A stretch of DNA of 14,873 bases from Verrucomicrobiales bacterium. GTDB lineage: Bacteria; Verrucomicrobiota; Verrucomicrobiia; Verrucomicrobiales; DEV007. A program made the translations under genes and the position numbers. Location of the stretch: assembly GCA_023253615.1 (NCBI GenBank), contig JALRFZ010000425.1, positions 1 through 14,873 of the forward strand. The letters run 5' to 3'. The notes under the pieces were generated by a model that was given only the letters and a program-made list of their open reading frames with translations, searched no databases and had not been told where the DNA came from. This document shows, piece after piece, positions 7,672-14,122 of this stretch; the stretch's first letter is position 1, and each line of letters begins with the position of its first letter.

Positions 7672-8631
7672 TCACCCCATCCGCACCGCCTCGCGCAATC
7701 CCCGCATGTAGCCGACCGCCCAAAGGCGTCCTAGGAGGTGGTAGCCGGGAAACTCATTCGATTCTCCGACCAGGGTGGGCACGTGGTCGGGCCGGATCGG
7801 GATGTCGAGTCCGGATTCGACATAGGCTTTCATACAGGCGGCCATGTCGGTCTTGCCGGTATCCTGGAAGGCTTCGCGGAAGTGGGGGACCTTGCCGACG
7901 ACGTCGCGGAAGTGGGCGAAAACGAGGTGCGGGGCGAAGCGGCGGATGAGGCCGGGGATGTCGTAATCGTCCGCACAGGAGGCGAAGGATCCTTGGCAAA
8001 AACAGATACCGTTCGCGGGCGAGTCGACCAAGGTCACGAGTCGGTCGAAGGCTTCGGCGTTGAAGAAAATGCGGTCCTGCCCGCGGAGGGAGGGCAGGGG
8101 CGGATCGTCGGGATGCATGGCGAGGCGCACGCCGGCATCTTCGGCGACGGGGATCACCTCGTTGAGAAAATACTCGAGATTGTCCCAGAGCTTCGCGGCG
8201 GGGGTGGGCGTTGCGGCGGCGTAGTCGAAACCGGTGACGCTGCGGAAGGTCTCCGGATCGCGTCCGTCGAATTCGGTGACGAGGGCGCCGCCGCGTTCCT
8301 TCACGTCAAGGGCGGTGCGCTGCCAGTCGTCGTCGGGCATCCAGCTGTAGCAGAGCACGGGCACGCCTTCTTCCCCCAGGTTCCGGATGAGGGTCTTGAA
8401 ATCCTCGATCTGGCGCGCCGCGCCCTCGGTGCCGTGGATGAAATCGAGGGTGGGCACGTAGCGCTCGACGACGCCGAGGCGGAGTCCCCACGACTCGACC
8501 CGGCGCCGGATTTCCCGGAGATCCGCCGGATCGAGCCCCGGATAGATCGAGACGATTTCTTCGGCCCCGATCTGGGCGGCGATCTGGAGGGTTTCGTCGG
8601 AAAAAGGCGTGACGAGGAGGGCGATGCGCAT
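7672..8631 (-). CDS. uxuA: Mannonate dehydratase (UxuA family)
   Basis: This enzyme dehydrates D-mannonate to 2-keto-3-deoxygluconate in the cytoplasm, in the hexuronate (glucuronate) degradation pathway. The family pattern is clear across a TIM-barrel-like protein of 319 residues: FKTLIRNLGEEGVPVLCY (78-95), MHPDDPP (172-178), ICFCQGSFA (209-217), VFAHFRDV (237-244), TGKTDM (258-263), RPDHVPTL (280-287) and GRLWAVGYMRGL (301-312). H173, C210/C212, H240 and D282-H283 are the expected metal and active-site residues. It is shorter than E. coli UxuA (394 residues) and lacks the usual longer N-terminal and loop segments. The ATG at 8631 is preferred because its first strand begins at once; an upstream in-frame start at 8679 adds 16 Arg-rich residues. 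No SD is visible. It is divergent from an ABC importer, with an operator-like palindrome between them. Confidence 0.88.
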   Translation of the reverse strand: MRIALLVTPFSDETLQIAAQIGAEEIVSIYPGLDPADLREIRRRVESWGLRLGVVERYVPTLDFIHGTEGAARQIEDFKTLIRNLGEEGVPVLCYSWMPDDDWQRTALDVKERGGALVTEFDGRDPETFRSVTGFDYAAATPTPAAKLWDNLEYFLNEVIPVAEDAGVRLAMHPDDPPLPSLRGQDRIFFNAEAFDRLVTLVDSPANGICFCQGSFASCADDYDIPGLIRRFAPHLVFAHFRDVVGKVPHFREAFQDTGKTDMAACMKAYVESGLDIPIRPDHVPTLVGESNEFPGYHLLGRLWAVGYMRGLREAVRMG

Positions 8632-8731
8632 GGTCGGAGAGGTTTCGGGACAGATTCGCCGGCCAATGCGCCGGAGCAAGAAAAGACTCCGTGACGGGAT
8701 GGCGGAGGCGGCTCATGGAAGATCGTTCACC

Positions 8732-8753
8732 TTTCCAAACTAAGTTTGGCAAA
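8732..8753. promoter_or_regulatory. Operator-like palindrome between uxuA and the ABC importer
   Basis: A perfect inverted repeat, CCAAAC-TAA-GTTTGG, occupies 8735-8749. It is flanked by ttt on the left and, after one base, aaa on the right. It is AT-rich within a GC-rich context and lies in the divergent promoter region, overlapping the -35-like TTGGCA of the importer. A dimeric repressor or activator controlling both units would fit. No regulator gene is present in the window to pair it with. Confidence 0.45.
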
Positions 8754-8775
8754 GCCCGTGAGGCTGCGCTACGAT
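8746..8775 (+). promoter_or_regulatory. Candidate promoter of the ABC importer operon
   Basis: TTGGCA at 8746-8751 and TACGAT at 8770-8775 are 18 bp apart, a reasonable sigma-70 type pair. The expected start of transcription, about 7 bases downstream, falls at position 8782. That is the A of the chosen start codon, so the mRNA would be leaderless. This agrees with the absence of an SD. The match is short and could be chance. Confidence 0.35.
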
Positions 8776-8781
8776 CACGAC

Positions 8782-10869
8782 ATGTTCTGGCTGCGCTGGA
8801 TCTTCTTTTCGTCGCCGCTGTGGCTGGGCTTCGGAGGAGCCTGGCTCTTTTCGACGGTCGCGGAGTTCCAGCTCACGCGCGAGAGCGACGCGTTGGTGCA
8901 TGCGATCGATCGTCCTGTCGGTTACCTGAGTCCGCTTGCTCCGGCCGACGGCGTGGAGGGTGAGATCGCGGGTTTGCTCTTCGAGCCGCTCCTGCGTCGC
9001 GACGCGGACCTGAATCTGCGGCCGAACCTCTTCCGCGGATGGACTTCGCGCACGGTCATCACGATCCGTTGTGAGAGCGAGGAGGCGGCGGGTGAGGCGG
9101 AGGCGCGCCTCCGCGCGGGCGAGGTGCCGGCCGTGGTGGCCCGGCCGATCGCGTTGGATCGCTCGGGACCGGTGCTGACGGTCGCCTACGAGGGGCACGG
9201 GCCGGCGCTGGAGGCTTCGCTGCTCGGGGGGGTTCCGCCCGAGCTCCTCGGCGACTACCTCCTCGTGAAAGTGCGGGCGGATCATTCGGTCGATGATCTG
9301 ATCGCCGCCTGGCTGGAAACCTCGATGGAGAAATCGCAGGTGCGCATGCTGGAGTTCACCGGCGACCGCGAGGCCCAGCTTTTCGTGCGCGGCGAGACGG
9401 ACCGGGTGCTGAAAGAGCTGCGTCTCTACCTCGATTCGAATCCCTCGACCTCGCCGCAGCTGGACCTCGCCGGGAAGCGGTGCCACACGACGGTGCGGGA
9501 AATGTTGATCGATCTGGAGGAAGGGGTGTCCTGGCACGATGGCACGCCCTTCACCGCCGCGGATGTCAGGTTTTCGTTCGAGCGACTCACGCGCCCGGAT
9601 TCGCCCCTGCCGCTCGCGGGGAGCTTTGACTTCGTGGAATCTCTCGAGGTGCTCTCTCCGTCGCGGCTGCGCGTGCTCTGCCGCGAGGTGCCCGCGACGA
9701 TGCTGGAGAGCTGGGAAAGACTGCCCGTCCTGCCAGCACACCGCCTCGGCGCGACGGTGATGGAAAAGGATGAGACGGAGCTTTGGGCGGAGTTTCTCAA
9801 CGCTCCGACCGGGCTGGGGCCCTATCGCCTCGATCGGCGCCGCGCGGATGGCGGGATCGAGCTGGTGGCGAATCCGGCCTATCACCGCGGTGCGCCCGCG
9901 GAGCCCCGGCTGCGCTACCGGCGCTATTCCTCGCTCGAGTCCATCCTCCTCGCCCTGCGCACCGGCACGCTCGATCTGATCGAACCCGATGAACGTTTTT
10001 CGGAATGGACCCGACGTCATCCGGGCATGGTCGAAAAACTCCGGGATCGGCCCCGTTTCCAACAGGTCGTCGTCTGGAATCTCGATCGCGCCCCCTTCGA
10101 CCGCGAGCCGGTGCGCACCGCGTTGGCGCGCGGCGTCGATCTCGGTGCGATCCTTCGCGAGACGGACCGTGAATACCAGGTGCCGGTGACGAGCCTCTTT
10201 TTCCCGGGATCGCCGCTGGTGGCCGAGCCCATCCTGTTGCCGCTCCACGATCCGCGCGGAGCGGAGCGGCTCCTGGAAAAGGAGGGCTACCGCCTCGACG
10301 AAGAGACCGGCCTGCGCGAGGACGGGCGGGGGCGCCCGTTGACCTTCAAGCTCGCGGTGAACGCGGCCAATCCCGGGCATTTGCGTCTCGCCGCGGCGCT
10401 CTCCGAGCAATGGAGCGGCATCGGGACGGCGGTGACGGTCGAGCCGGTGGAGTGGACGGATCTCTTCACCCGCCGCCTTCCGCAACGCGACTTCGACGCG
10501 GTGCTGGTGAGCTGGGAAATCCCGCGGGGGATCGACCGGCGCGAACTCTGGCATTCGGCGTCGGCGGGACCCGGCGGGGGAAACCTGAGCGGACTGCGCG
10601 ACACCGGAGTCGATGCCCTCCTCGATGACTTGCGCGCCACCTCCGACCCCGCCGAGGCGACGGGCACGATCGCCGCCCTGCAACGGGCCCTTGCGGCGCG
10701 GCAGCCCTGCTTTTTCCTCTGCGATTCCGGGCGGATTCTGACGGTGCGTTCGGGCGCGCTCGAGATCCGGCCGCCGGGATCGACGGAGGCGTCTCCTCTC
10801 GCGATCGGGAAAGGAGGTCTCGAGGAGGTGCGCCCCTGGTGGGTGAAAAAAGCGAACCCGGGCCCTTGA
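8782..10869 (+). CDS. ABC importer substrate-binding protein (SBP_bac_5, peptide/opine/oligosaccharide class)
   Basis: A 695-residue extracytoplasmic binding protein held by an N-terminal hydrophobic segment (residues 3-27), which has no lipobox Cys and so may act as a signal anchor. Family landmarks are LLFEPLLRRDADLNLRPNL (65-83), the hallmark EEGVSWHDGTPFTAADV (246-262), GPYRL (346-350), NPAYHRG (364-370) and VVVWNLDRAPFDREPVRTAL (429-448). It delivers its ligand to the two permeases encoded next. It is longer than the usual 500-600 residues because about 155 residues (about 90-245) are inserted between the first domain strand and the WHDGTPF segment, with no recognised fold. Ligands in this class include peptides, nickel, opines and oligosaccharides; the uxuA neighbour favours a uronate-containing compound, by inference only. 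The ATG at 8782 is preferred to TTG at 8746 because the hydrophobic segment begins there. The next gene follows after 4 bp. Confidence 0.85.
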   Translation: MFWLRWIFFSSPLWLGFGGAWLFSTVAEFQLTRESDALVHAIDRPVGYLSPLAPADGVEGEIAGLLFEPLLRRDADLNLRPNLFRGWTSRTVITIRCESEEAAGEAEARLRAGEVPAVVARPIALDRSGPVLTVAYEGHGPALEASLLGGVPPELLGDYLLVKVRADHSVDDLIAAWLETSMEKSQVRMLEFTGDREAQLFVRGETDRVLKELRLYLDSNPSTSPQLDLAGKRCHTTVREMLIDLEEGVSWHDGTPFTAADVRFSFERLTRPDSPLPLAGSFDFVESLEVLSPSRLRVLCREVPATMLESWERLPVLPAHRLGATVMEKDETELWAEFLNAPTGLGPYRLDRRRADGGIELVANPAYHRGAPAEPRLRYRRYSSLESILLALRTGTLDLIEPDERFSEWTRRHPGMVEKLRDRPRFQQVVVWNLDRAPFDREPVRTALARGVDLGAILRETDREYQVPVTSLFFPGSPLVAEPILLPLHDPRGAERLLEKEGYRLDEETGLREDGRGRPLTFKLAVNAANPGHLRLAAALSEQWSGIGTAVTVEPVEWTDLFTRRLPQRDFDAVLVSWEIPRGIDRRELWHSASAGPGGGNLSGLRDTGVDALLDDLRATSDPAEATGTIAALQRALAARQPCFFLCDSGRILTVRSGALEIRPPGSTEASPLAIGKGGLEEVRPWWVKKANPGP

Positions 10870-10873
10870 AGCG

Positions 10874-11728
10874 ATGATCCGTCACGTCCTCCAGCGTCTC
10901 TCCGTCGCAATCCTCCGCCTGCTTGCGGCCGGACTCGGCGTGCTCGCACTGATGGAATTTTCCTTTGTGGTGCTGGGAGAGGCGGAGTGGCATGTCTGGG
11001 AGCGCGAAGCCTGGGGAGGCGTGCCGCCGGGGCTCGTCCCGGCACTGCCGGATTGGGAAAGCCTGCTGCGGAGCCGGGCGGGTGGGACGGCCCGTGTCCT
11101 CGCCCTGGCGATCCCGGCGGTGGTGTTGGCGGGCTACAGCTGGGGCATCCTGGGGGCGAGGTTGCGGCGTTGGCATGCCGCGCGCCTGCTCTCGGCTCCT
11201 TTCGCCGCCTTTGCCTGCGTGCCGGGTTTCTGGTTCGTGGTGCTGGTGGCGATCTATTCGTATTTCCACTGGCAGCGCCCTGGTTTCGCGAATGATCTCG
11301 TTGTCGAGCGGGGGCCTGATCTCCTCGCGTGGTGGCATGCCGCGGTCGTGGCGTTGCCTGCCATGGCGGGGGCGGCCGCCTGGCAGATCCGTCAGGTCGC
11401 CGCCGTGCTCGAGCGGGAGACGGCCCGGCCCTGGGTGCGCGGACTGCACGTCGCCGGTGCGAACGACGAGGAGATTTTCTATGGTCGTGCCATCCCCCGC
11501 GCACGCCCTTCGCTCCTGGCCTTGATGGATCGGCCGGTGCCGGCGATCCTCGGCAGTCTCATCGTCGTGGAGGCGGCCTTCCGCTATCCCGGGCTGGGTG
11601 GTCTGCTCGTGGAGTCGGTGCGGCTCGCCAGCTATCCCGGCATCCTCCTCGCCTCGCTCGCCCTCGCGTCCATCGCGCTTGCCGCGACCCTGGCGAGGGA
11701 ACTCCTCACCCCCGCCACGCGAGAATGA
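10874..11728 (+). CDS. ABC importer permease, DppB-like
   Basis: A 284-residue inner-membrane permease with about six hydrophobic segments (around 12-34, 75-95, 105-130, 155-172, 222-236 and 255-275). The coupling (EAA-type) loop spans about 184-210, with GLHVAGANDEEIFYGRAIPRA aligning to the usual RAKGL...V..RHALRNA pattern. The end has VEAAFRYPGLGGLL (232-245), the family's VE..F..PGLG motif. It would form the channel with the next gene's product. It is somewhat short for DppB-type permeases (about 305-340) and the first periplasmic loop is reduced. The start lies 4 bp after the binding-protein stop without an SD, and its stop overlaps the next start as ATGA, so the operon is translationally coupled. 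Confidence 0.85.
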   Translation: MIRHVLQRLSVAILRLLAAGLGVLALMEFSFVVLGEAEWHVWEREAWGGVPPGLVPALPDWESLLRSRAGGTARVLALAIPAVVLAGYSWGILGARLRRWHAARLLSAPFAAFACVPGFWFVVLVAIYSYFHWQRPGFANDLVVERGPDLLAWWHAAVVALPAMAGAAAWQIRQVAAVLERETARPWVRGLHVAGANDEEIFYGRAIPRARPSLLALMDRPVPAILGSLIVVEAAFRYPGLGGLLVESVRLASYPGILLASLALASIALAATLARELLTPATRE

Positions 11729-12612
11729 CGAATCGCCGACAGTCCCGCTGGATGCGGTCGATGCATCTTTTCGCCATGAGACTCTGGCAGATGCGTCGCG
11801 TCCTCGTGCTGGTGATCCCGTATTTTCTGCTCCTCGGCTGGCTCTTTTCAGGTGATCCGCCGGGTGACGTACGTCCCTCCGAGCTCTATGGCATCCGCGA
11901 GGCACCTCAGTGGCGGTCTCCGGACCACGTCCACTGGTTTGGCACGGCGGCGAATGGGGCGGACCTCTTCGAACTGAGCCGCCTCGCGGTGGCCACCAGT
12001 GTCTCGGTGGCCGTGGTCGCCGTCGCCGCGGGGATCGGTCTGGCTTTGCTTGCGACAATGCTGTTTGTCTTCGATACGGGGGAGCGTCGCTTCCTCTGGC
12101 TCGAGCGGGCGGTCCGTGCCGGTGGGATCGTGCCGGGCATGGTCGTGCTCGTGATCCTCGCCGGAGGGGCCGGAGGCGGGCGTCTTTTTCTCATCTTCGC
12201 GCTGGCATCCGTCTTCGCGCTGCCACTGGTGCCGCTGCTATGCCGTTGGTTCCGCGAGGGGGAGGAGGGGTTTGAAATCGTCGCGGCACGGGTCGTGGGG
12301 CTCTCGCGTCGCGAGATCGTGCTCGGTCGCGTCTTTCCCTCGGTGCTGCGCCGTCTCCCCGGCGTCTTCGCCGCTTTCGTGCCTGCGGCGATGCTTGCGG
12401 AGATGTCGATCTCCTTCCTCGGGTTCGCCGGCGAACGGCTCAGTGTCGGAGTGATGATCGAACGCGGGCAGACCTACCTGATCGAGGCTCCCTGGATGGC
12501 GGTCTATCCCGGGATCTTCGCCACGGCGGTGGTGACGGCCTTTTCCTTTCTGGGATGGCGGGTCTGCGCGGCCCTGCGCACCGGTCCGCTCCCGCTTTTC
12601 AACGGATCCTGA
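11725..12612 (+). CDS. ABC importer permease, DppC-like
   Basis: A 295-residue inner-membrane permease, the second half of the channel. A cytoplasmic lead of about 24 Arg-rich residues precedes the first membrane segment (25-41). Then come WFGTAANGADLFELSRLAVATS (71-92, the family's GTD..GRD.fsRl..G.. region), further hydrophobic segments (around 93-115, 135-147, 153-172, 212-235 and 258-283) and the coupling loop ARVVGLSRREIVLGRVFPSV (188-207), followed by EMSISFLGFAG (226-236). The ATG at 11725 is chosen because it overlaps the previous stop as ATGA; in-frame ATGs at 11752, 11761 and 11776 are alternatives. In position 73-80, the usual Gly-Arg-Asp is reduced to Asn-Gly-Ala-Asp. The ATPase gene starts one base after this stop. 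Confidence 0.85.
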   Translation: MTNRRQSRWMRSMHLFAMRLWQMRRVLVLVIPYFLLLGWLFSGDPPGDVRPSELYGIREAPQWRSPDHVHWFGTAANGADLFELSRLAVATSVSVAVVAVAAGIGLALLATMLFVFDTGERRFLWLERAVRAGGIVPGMVVLVILAGGAGGGRLFLIFALASVFALPLVPLLCRWFREGEEGFEIVAARVVGLSRREIVLGRVFPSVLRRLPGVFAAFVPAAMLAEMSISFLGFAGERLSVGVMIERGQTYLIEAPWMAVYPGIFATAVVTAFSFLGWRVCAALRTGPLPLFNGS

Positions 12613-12613
12613 C

Positions 12614-13504
12614 ATGAGCACCCATCCCACGCCCCTTTTCGAAGCGAAGGATCTGACTGTCGAGATCCCCGGGGCTCTCGGCGATCGCCAGATCGGACTC
12701 CGCCGGGTCTCCCTCGCCGTCGCTCCGGGCGAGATCGTGGCTTTGGCCGGAGAGTCGGGCAGTGGGAAATCGCTGCTCGCGCGCATCGCCGCGGGTACGG
12801 CGGCCCCCCGCATGAAGGTGCTCTCGGGCTCGGCTTCCTTCGAGGGGATCCCGCTCTTGGGCAAGGGGCGGCACCGCCTCCCGGGACTCCGTCGCGGACC
12901 GGTGACGGTGATCGCTCCGCTGGCGTCGGCACCGCCCGACCCCGATCGCACCGTACGCCAGTGGCTGCGCGATTGCCGTCGACTCGCGGGGAAAGACGTC
13001 CGTCCCTGGGGCGATTGTTTTTTCAGCGTCGGCTTGCATGAGCCGGAGCACCTCCTGCCGTGTGGTCTCGGTGATCTCGCTCCGCCGACCTTGAAGCGCC
13101 TCGCGGTGGCGCGCGCCCTGATGGTGGGGTCGAGGCTCATCATTTCCGAAGACGCGGGCGCGGATCTCGACGCGCCGGGCGAGGCGGCTTTTCACGAACT
13201 GCTCGGACGGGTGCGGGACGAAGCCGGCATCGCCGTGTTGCTCTCGATCGGTTCGCTGCGTGGTGTGGAGCGTTTCGCGGACCGGGTCGCGGTGTTTTTC
13301 GAAGGTGGCATCCTCGAGGAAGGCGCGCCGTCGGATCTGCTGACGGCACCGCGATTCGCCTACACCCGGGAATTCCGCGCCTGCGAGGCCCGTCTCGCCG
13401 ACCTGCCTCGGGATCTCCCCACGATCAGCCGCGAAGCGGCGCGCGAGGCCGAGGCGCACGTGCATCAGGTTTCTTCCCCGCTCGAGGGACCTTTCACCGG
13501 ATAA
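12614..13504 (+). CDS. Degenerate ABC transporter ATPase (DppD/OppD class)
   Basis: A 296-residue cytoplasmic ABC-type nucleotide-binding protein, expected to dock on the two permeases. Walker A is intact (GESGSGKS, 46-53). The other catalytic elements have diverged. The Q-loop Gln position is in IAPLA (100-104), where relatives have FQDP. The signature reads LAPPTLKR (155-162) instead of LSGGQ.QR. Walker B reads LIISED (175-180), with the acids in reversed order relative to ADE. The H-loop His is replaced by G213 (SIGSL for THDL). The D-loop Asp (LD, 185-186) remains. The C-terminal tail (DLLTAPRFAYTREFR) resembles the oligopeptide-transporter extension. No second ATPase gene follows before the junction near 13,790. 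It may bind ATP but hydrolyse poorly, working with a partner encoded elsewhere. Its last 40 bp overlap the convergent methyltransferase end. Confidence 0.8.
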   Translation: MSTHPTPLFEAKDLTVEIPGALGDRQIGLRRVSLAVAPGEIVALAGESGSGKSLLARIAAGTAAPRMKVLSGSASFEGIPLLGKGRHRLPGLRRGPVTVIAPLASAPPDPDRTVRQWLRDCRRLAGKDVRPWGDCFFSVGLHEPEHLLPCGLGDLAPPTLKRLAVARALMVGSRLIISEDAGADLDAPGEAAFHELLGRVRDEAGIAVLLSIGSLRGVERFADRVAVFFEGGILEEGAPSDLLTAPRFAYTREFRACEARLADLPRDLPTISREAAREAEAHVHQVSSPLEGPFTG

Positions 13505-13789
13505 TCAAGCAGGGGAGGGGGAAGCGGTGGGCGCGGGACGGTATCGGAGGTGCCGGCGCGACGCAGCAAGGCGGAGAAACCTCCGGCACCCGGCGAGAGA
13601 TGCGGGTAGACGCGATACGCGGGGAAGTCTGCCATGGCAGAGCGCAGCGGGTCGAGGTGCGGTACCTCGACGGGAGTGAAATCCGTCGCCGTCGCGAGCA
13701 GCTTTTCGATGGCCCCTTCGTTTTCGCGCTGGCTGAAAGTGCAGGTGGTATAGAGAAGAAAGCCACCCGGAGCGACCGTCTCCGCGGCG
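13465..13789 (-). CDS. C-terminal fragment of an RsmB/RsmF-type rRNA cytosine-C5 methyltransferase
   Basis: This is about 105 residues from the end of a SAM-dependent RNA m5C methyltransferase (NOL1/NOP2/Sun family), which methylates rRNA or tRNA cytosines. AETVAPGGFLLYTTCTFSQ carries motif VI with the catalytic Cys of TCTF, and RENEGAIEKLL is the usual ENE helix. RVYPHLSPGAGGFSALLRR is the typical end (YR.yPH...GEGff.A.LRR). The SAM-binding core and motif IV (PCSG) are missing. The frame continues without a stop into an unrelated lipoprotein N-terminus at about 13,790, so the fragment is broken by the join and not by a stop or frameshift. It converges on the ABC ATPase gene and overlaps it by 40 bp. 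The upper boundary is approximate (within 13,777-13,800). Confidence 0.75.
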
Positions 13790-13800
13790 GCGGCGACGTC
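13777..13800. other. Probable chimeric junction between two genomes
   Basis: In this GC-rich stretch (minus strand: GCC GCC GCC GCG GAG) the reading frame passes from an actinobacterial lipoprotein linker to a methyltransferase C-terminus. The residues AAAAE could belong to either side, so a short shared match probably mediated the join. Everything on the right is actinobacterial rimP/nusA context with an SD. Everything on the left is SD-less and from a different kind of bacterium. An assembly error is likelier than transfer. Confidence 0.7.
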
Positions 13801-14010
13801 GGCCCGGACCTGCGCATCGGGATCCTGTGTCGGAGCCGATGAGTCGGTGGGCCCGGGAGACGGACTCGGCGAGCACGCCCCGATGACGAGGGATGCCCCC
13901 ACGAGTGCCGACCCGCCGATGAGGGCGCGTCGCGTGAGGCGAGCCCCTCGCGCTGCCTCGAGAGGCTGCGACCGCCTGGGGGTCTTCGCGCCATGCACGC
14001 CGGCCAGCAT
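13790..14010 (-). CDS. N-terminal fragment of an actinobacterial lipoprotein (position typical of DUF4439 / ferritin-like proteins)
   Basis: About 73 residues. An Arg-rich lead is followed by RLTRRALIGGSALVGASLV and the lipobox VIGAC, with C46 as the lipidated Cys, so the protein is exported (a twin-Arg pair at 27-28 may indicate Tat). A Ser/Pro/Thr/Asp linker (47-70) follows, then the start of a helix (QVRADVAAA). In many actinobacteria a DUF4439 lipoprotein lies divergent from rimP, and this fits in position, signal type and helix start, but the diagnostic domain itself is absent because the frame switches to a methyltransferase. The start could be the ATG at 14010 or the GTG at 13998. The gene is broken at the junction. 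Confidence 0.6.
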
Positions 14011-14073
14011 GCCACGGGACGAGGTACCCTCGGTCTGTCGGCTGCGGCGCGCCGCTGGCGACACGACAGATCC

Positions 14074-14096
14074 GACACGTGAATACCTGACACGTG
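14074..14096. repeat. Short direct repeat in the lipoprotein/rimP divergent promoter region
   Basis: gacacgtg occurs twice (14074-14081 and 14089-14096), 15 bp apart from start to start, each containing the palindrome CACGTG. It lies between the divergent lipoprotein and rimP starts, 27 bp before the rimP ATG. This could be a regulatory site or chance; no regulator is evident. Confidence 0.25.
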
Positions 14097-14112
14097 CACG
14101 ACCGCGTGACGA

Positions 14113-14118
14113 GGGAGG
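14113..14118 (+). promoter_or_regulatory. Shine-Dalgarno sequence of rimP
   Basis: GGGAGG lies 4 bases before the ATG at 14123. It is the only clear SD in the window and supports this rimP start. Its presence contrasts with the SD-less genes left of the junction. Confidence 0.75.
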
Positions 14119-14122
14119 TGCC

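Noticed and set aside
8740..10683. Long minus-strand open frame (647 codons) over the binding-protein gene
   Set aside because: The translation is Arg/His/Gln-rich without motifs. The plus strand encodes a clear SBP_bac_5 protein.
10466..12058. Minus-strand open frame (530 codons) across the permeases
   Set aside because: The plus strand has membrane segments and EAA loops. This frame is Arg/Pro/Gly-rich shadow sequence.
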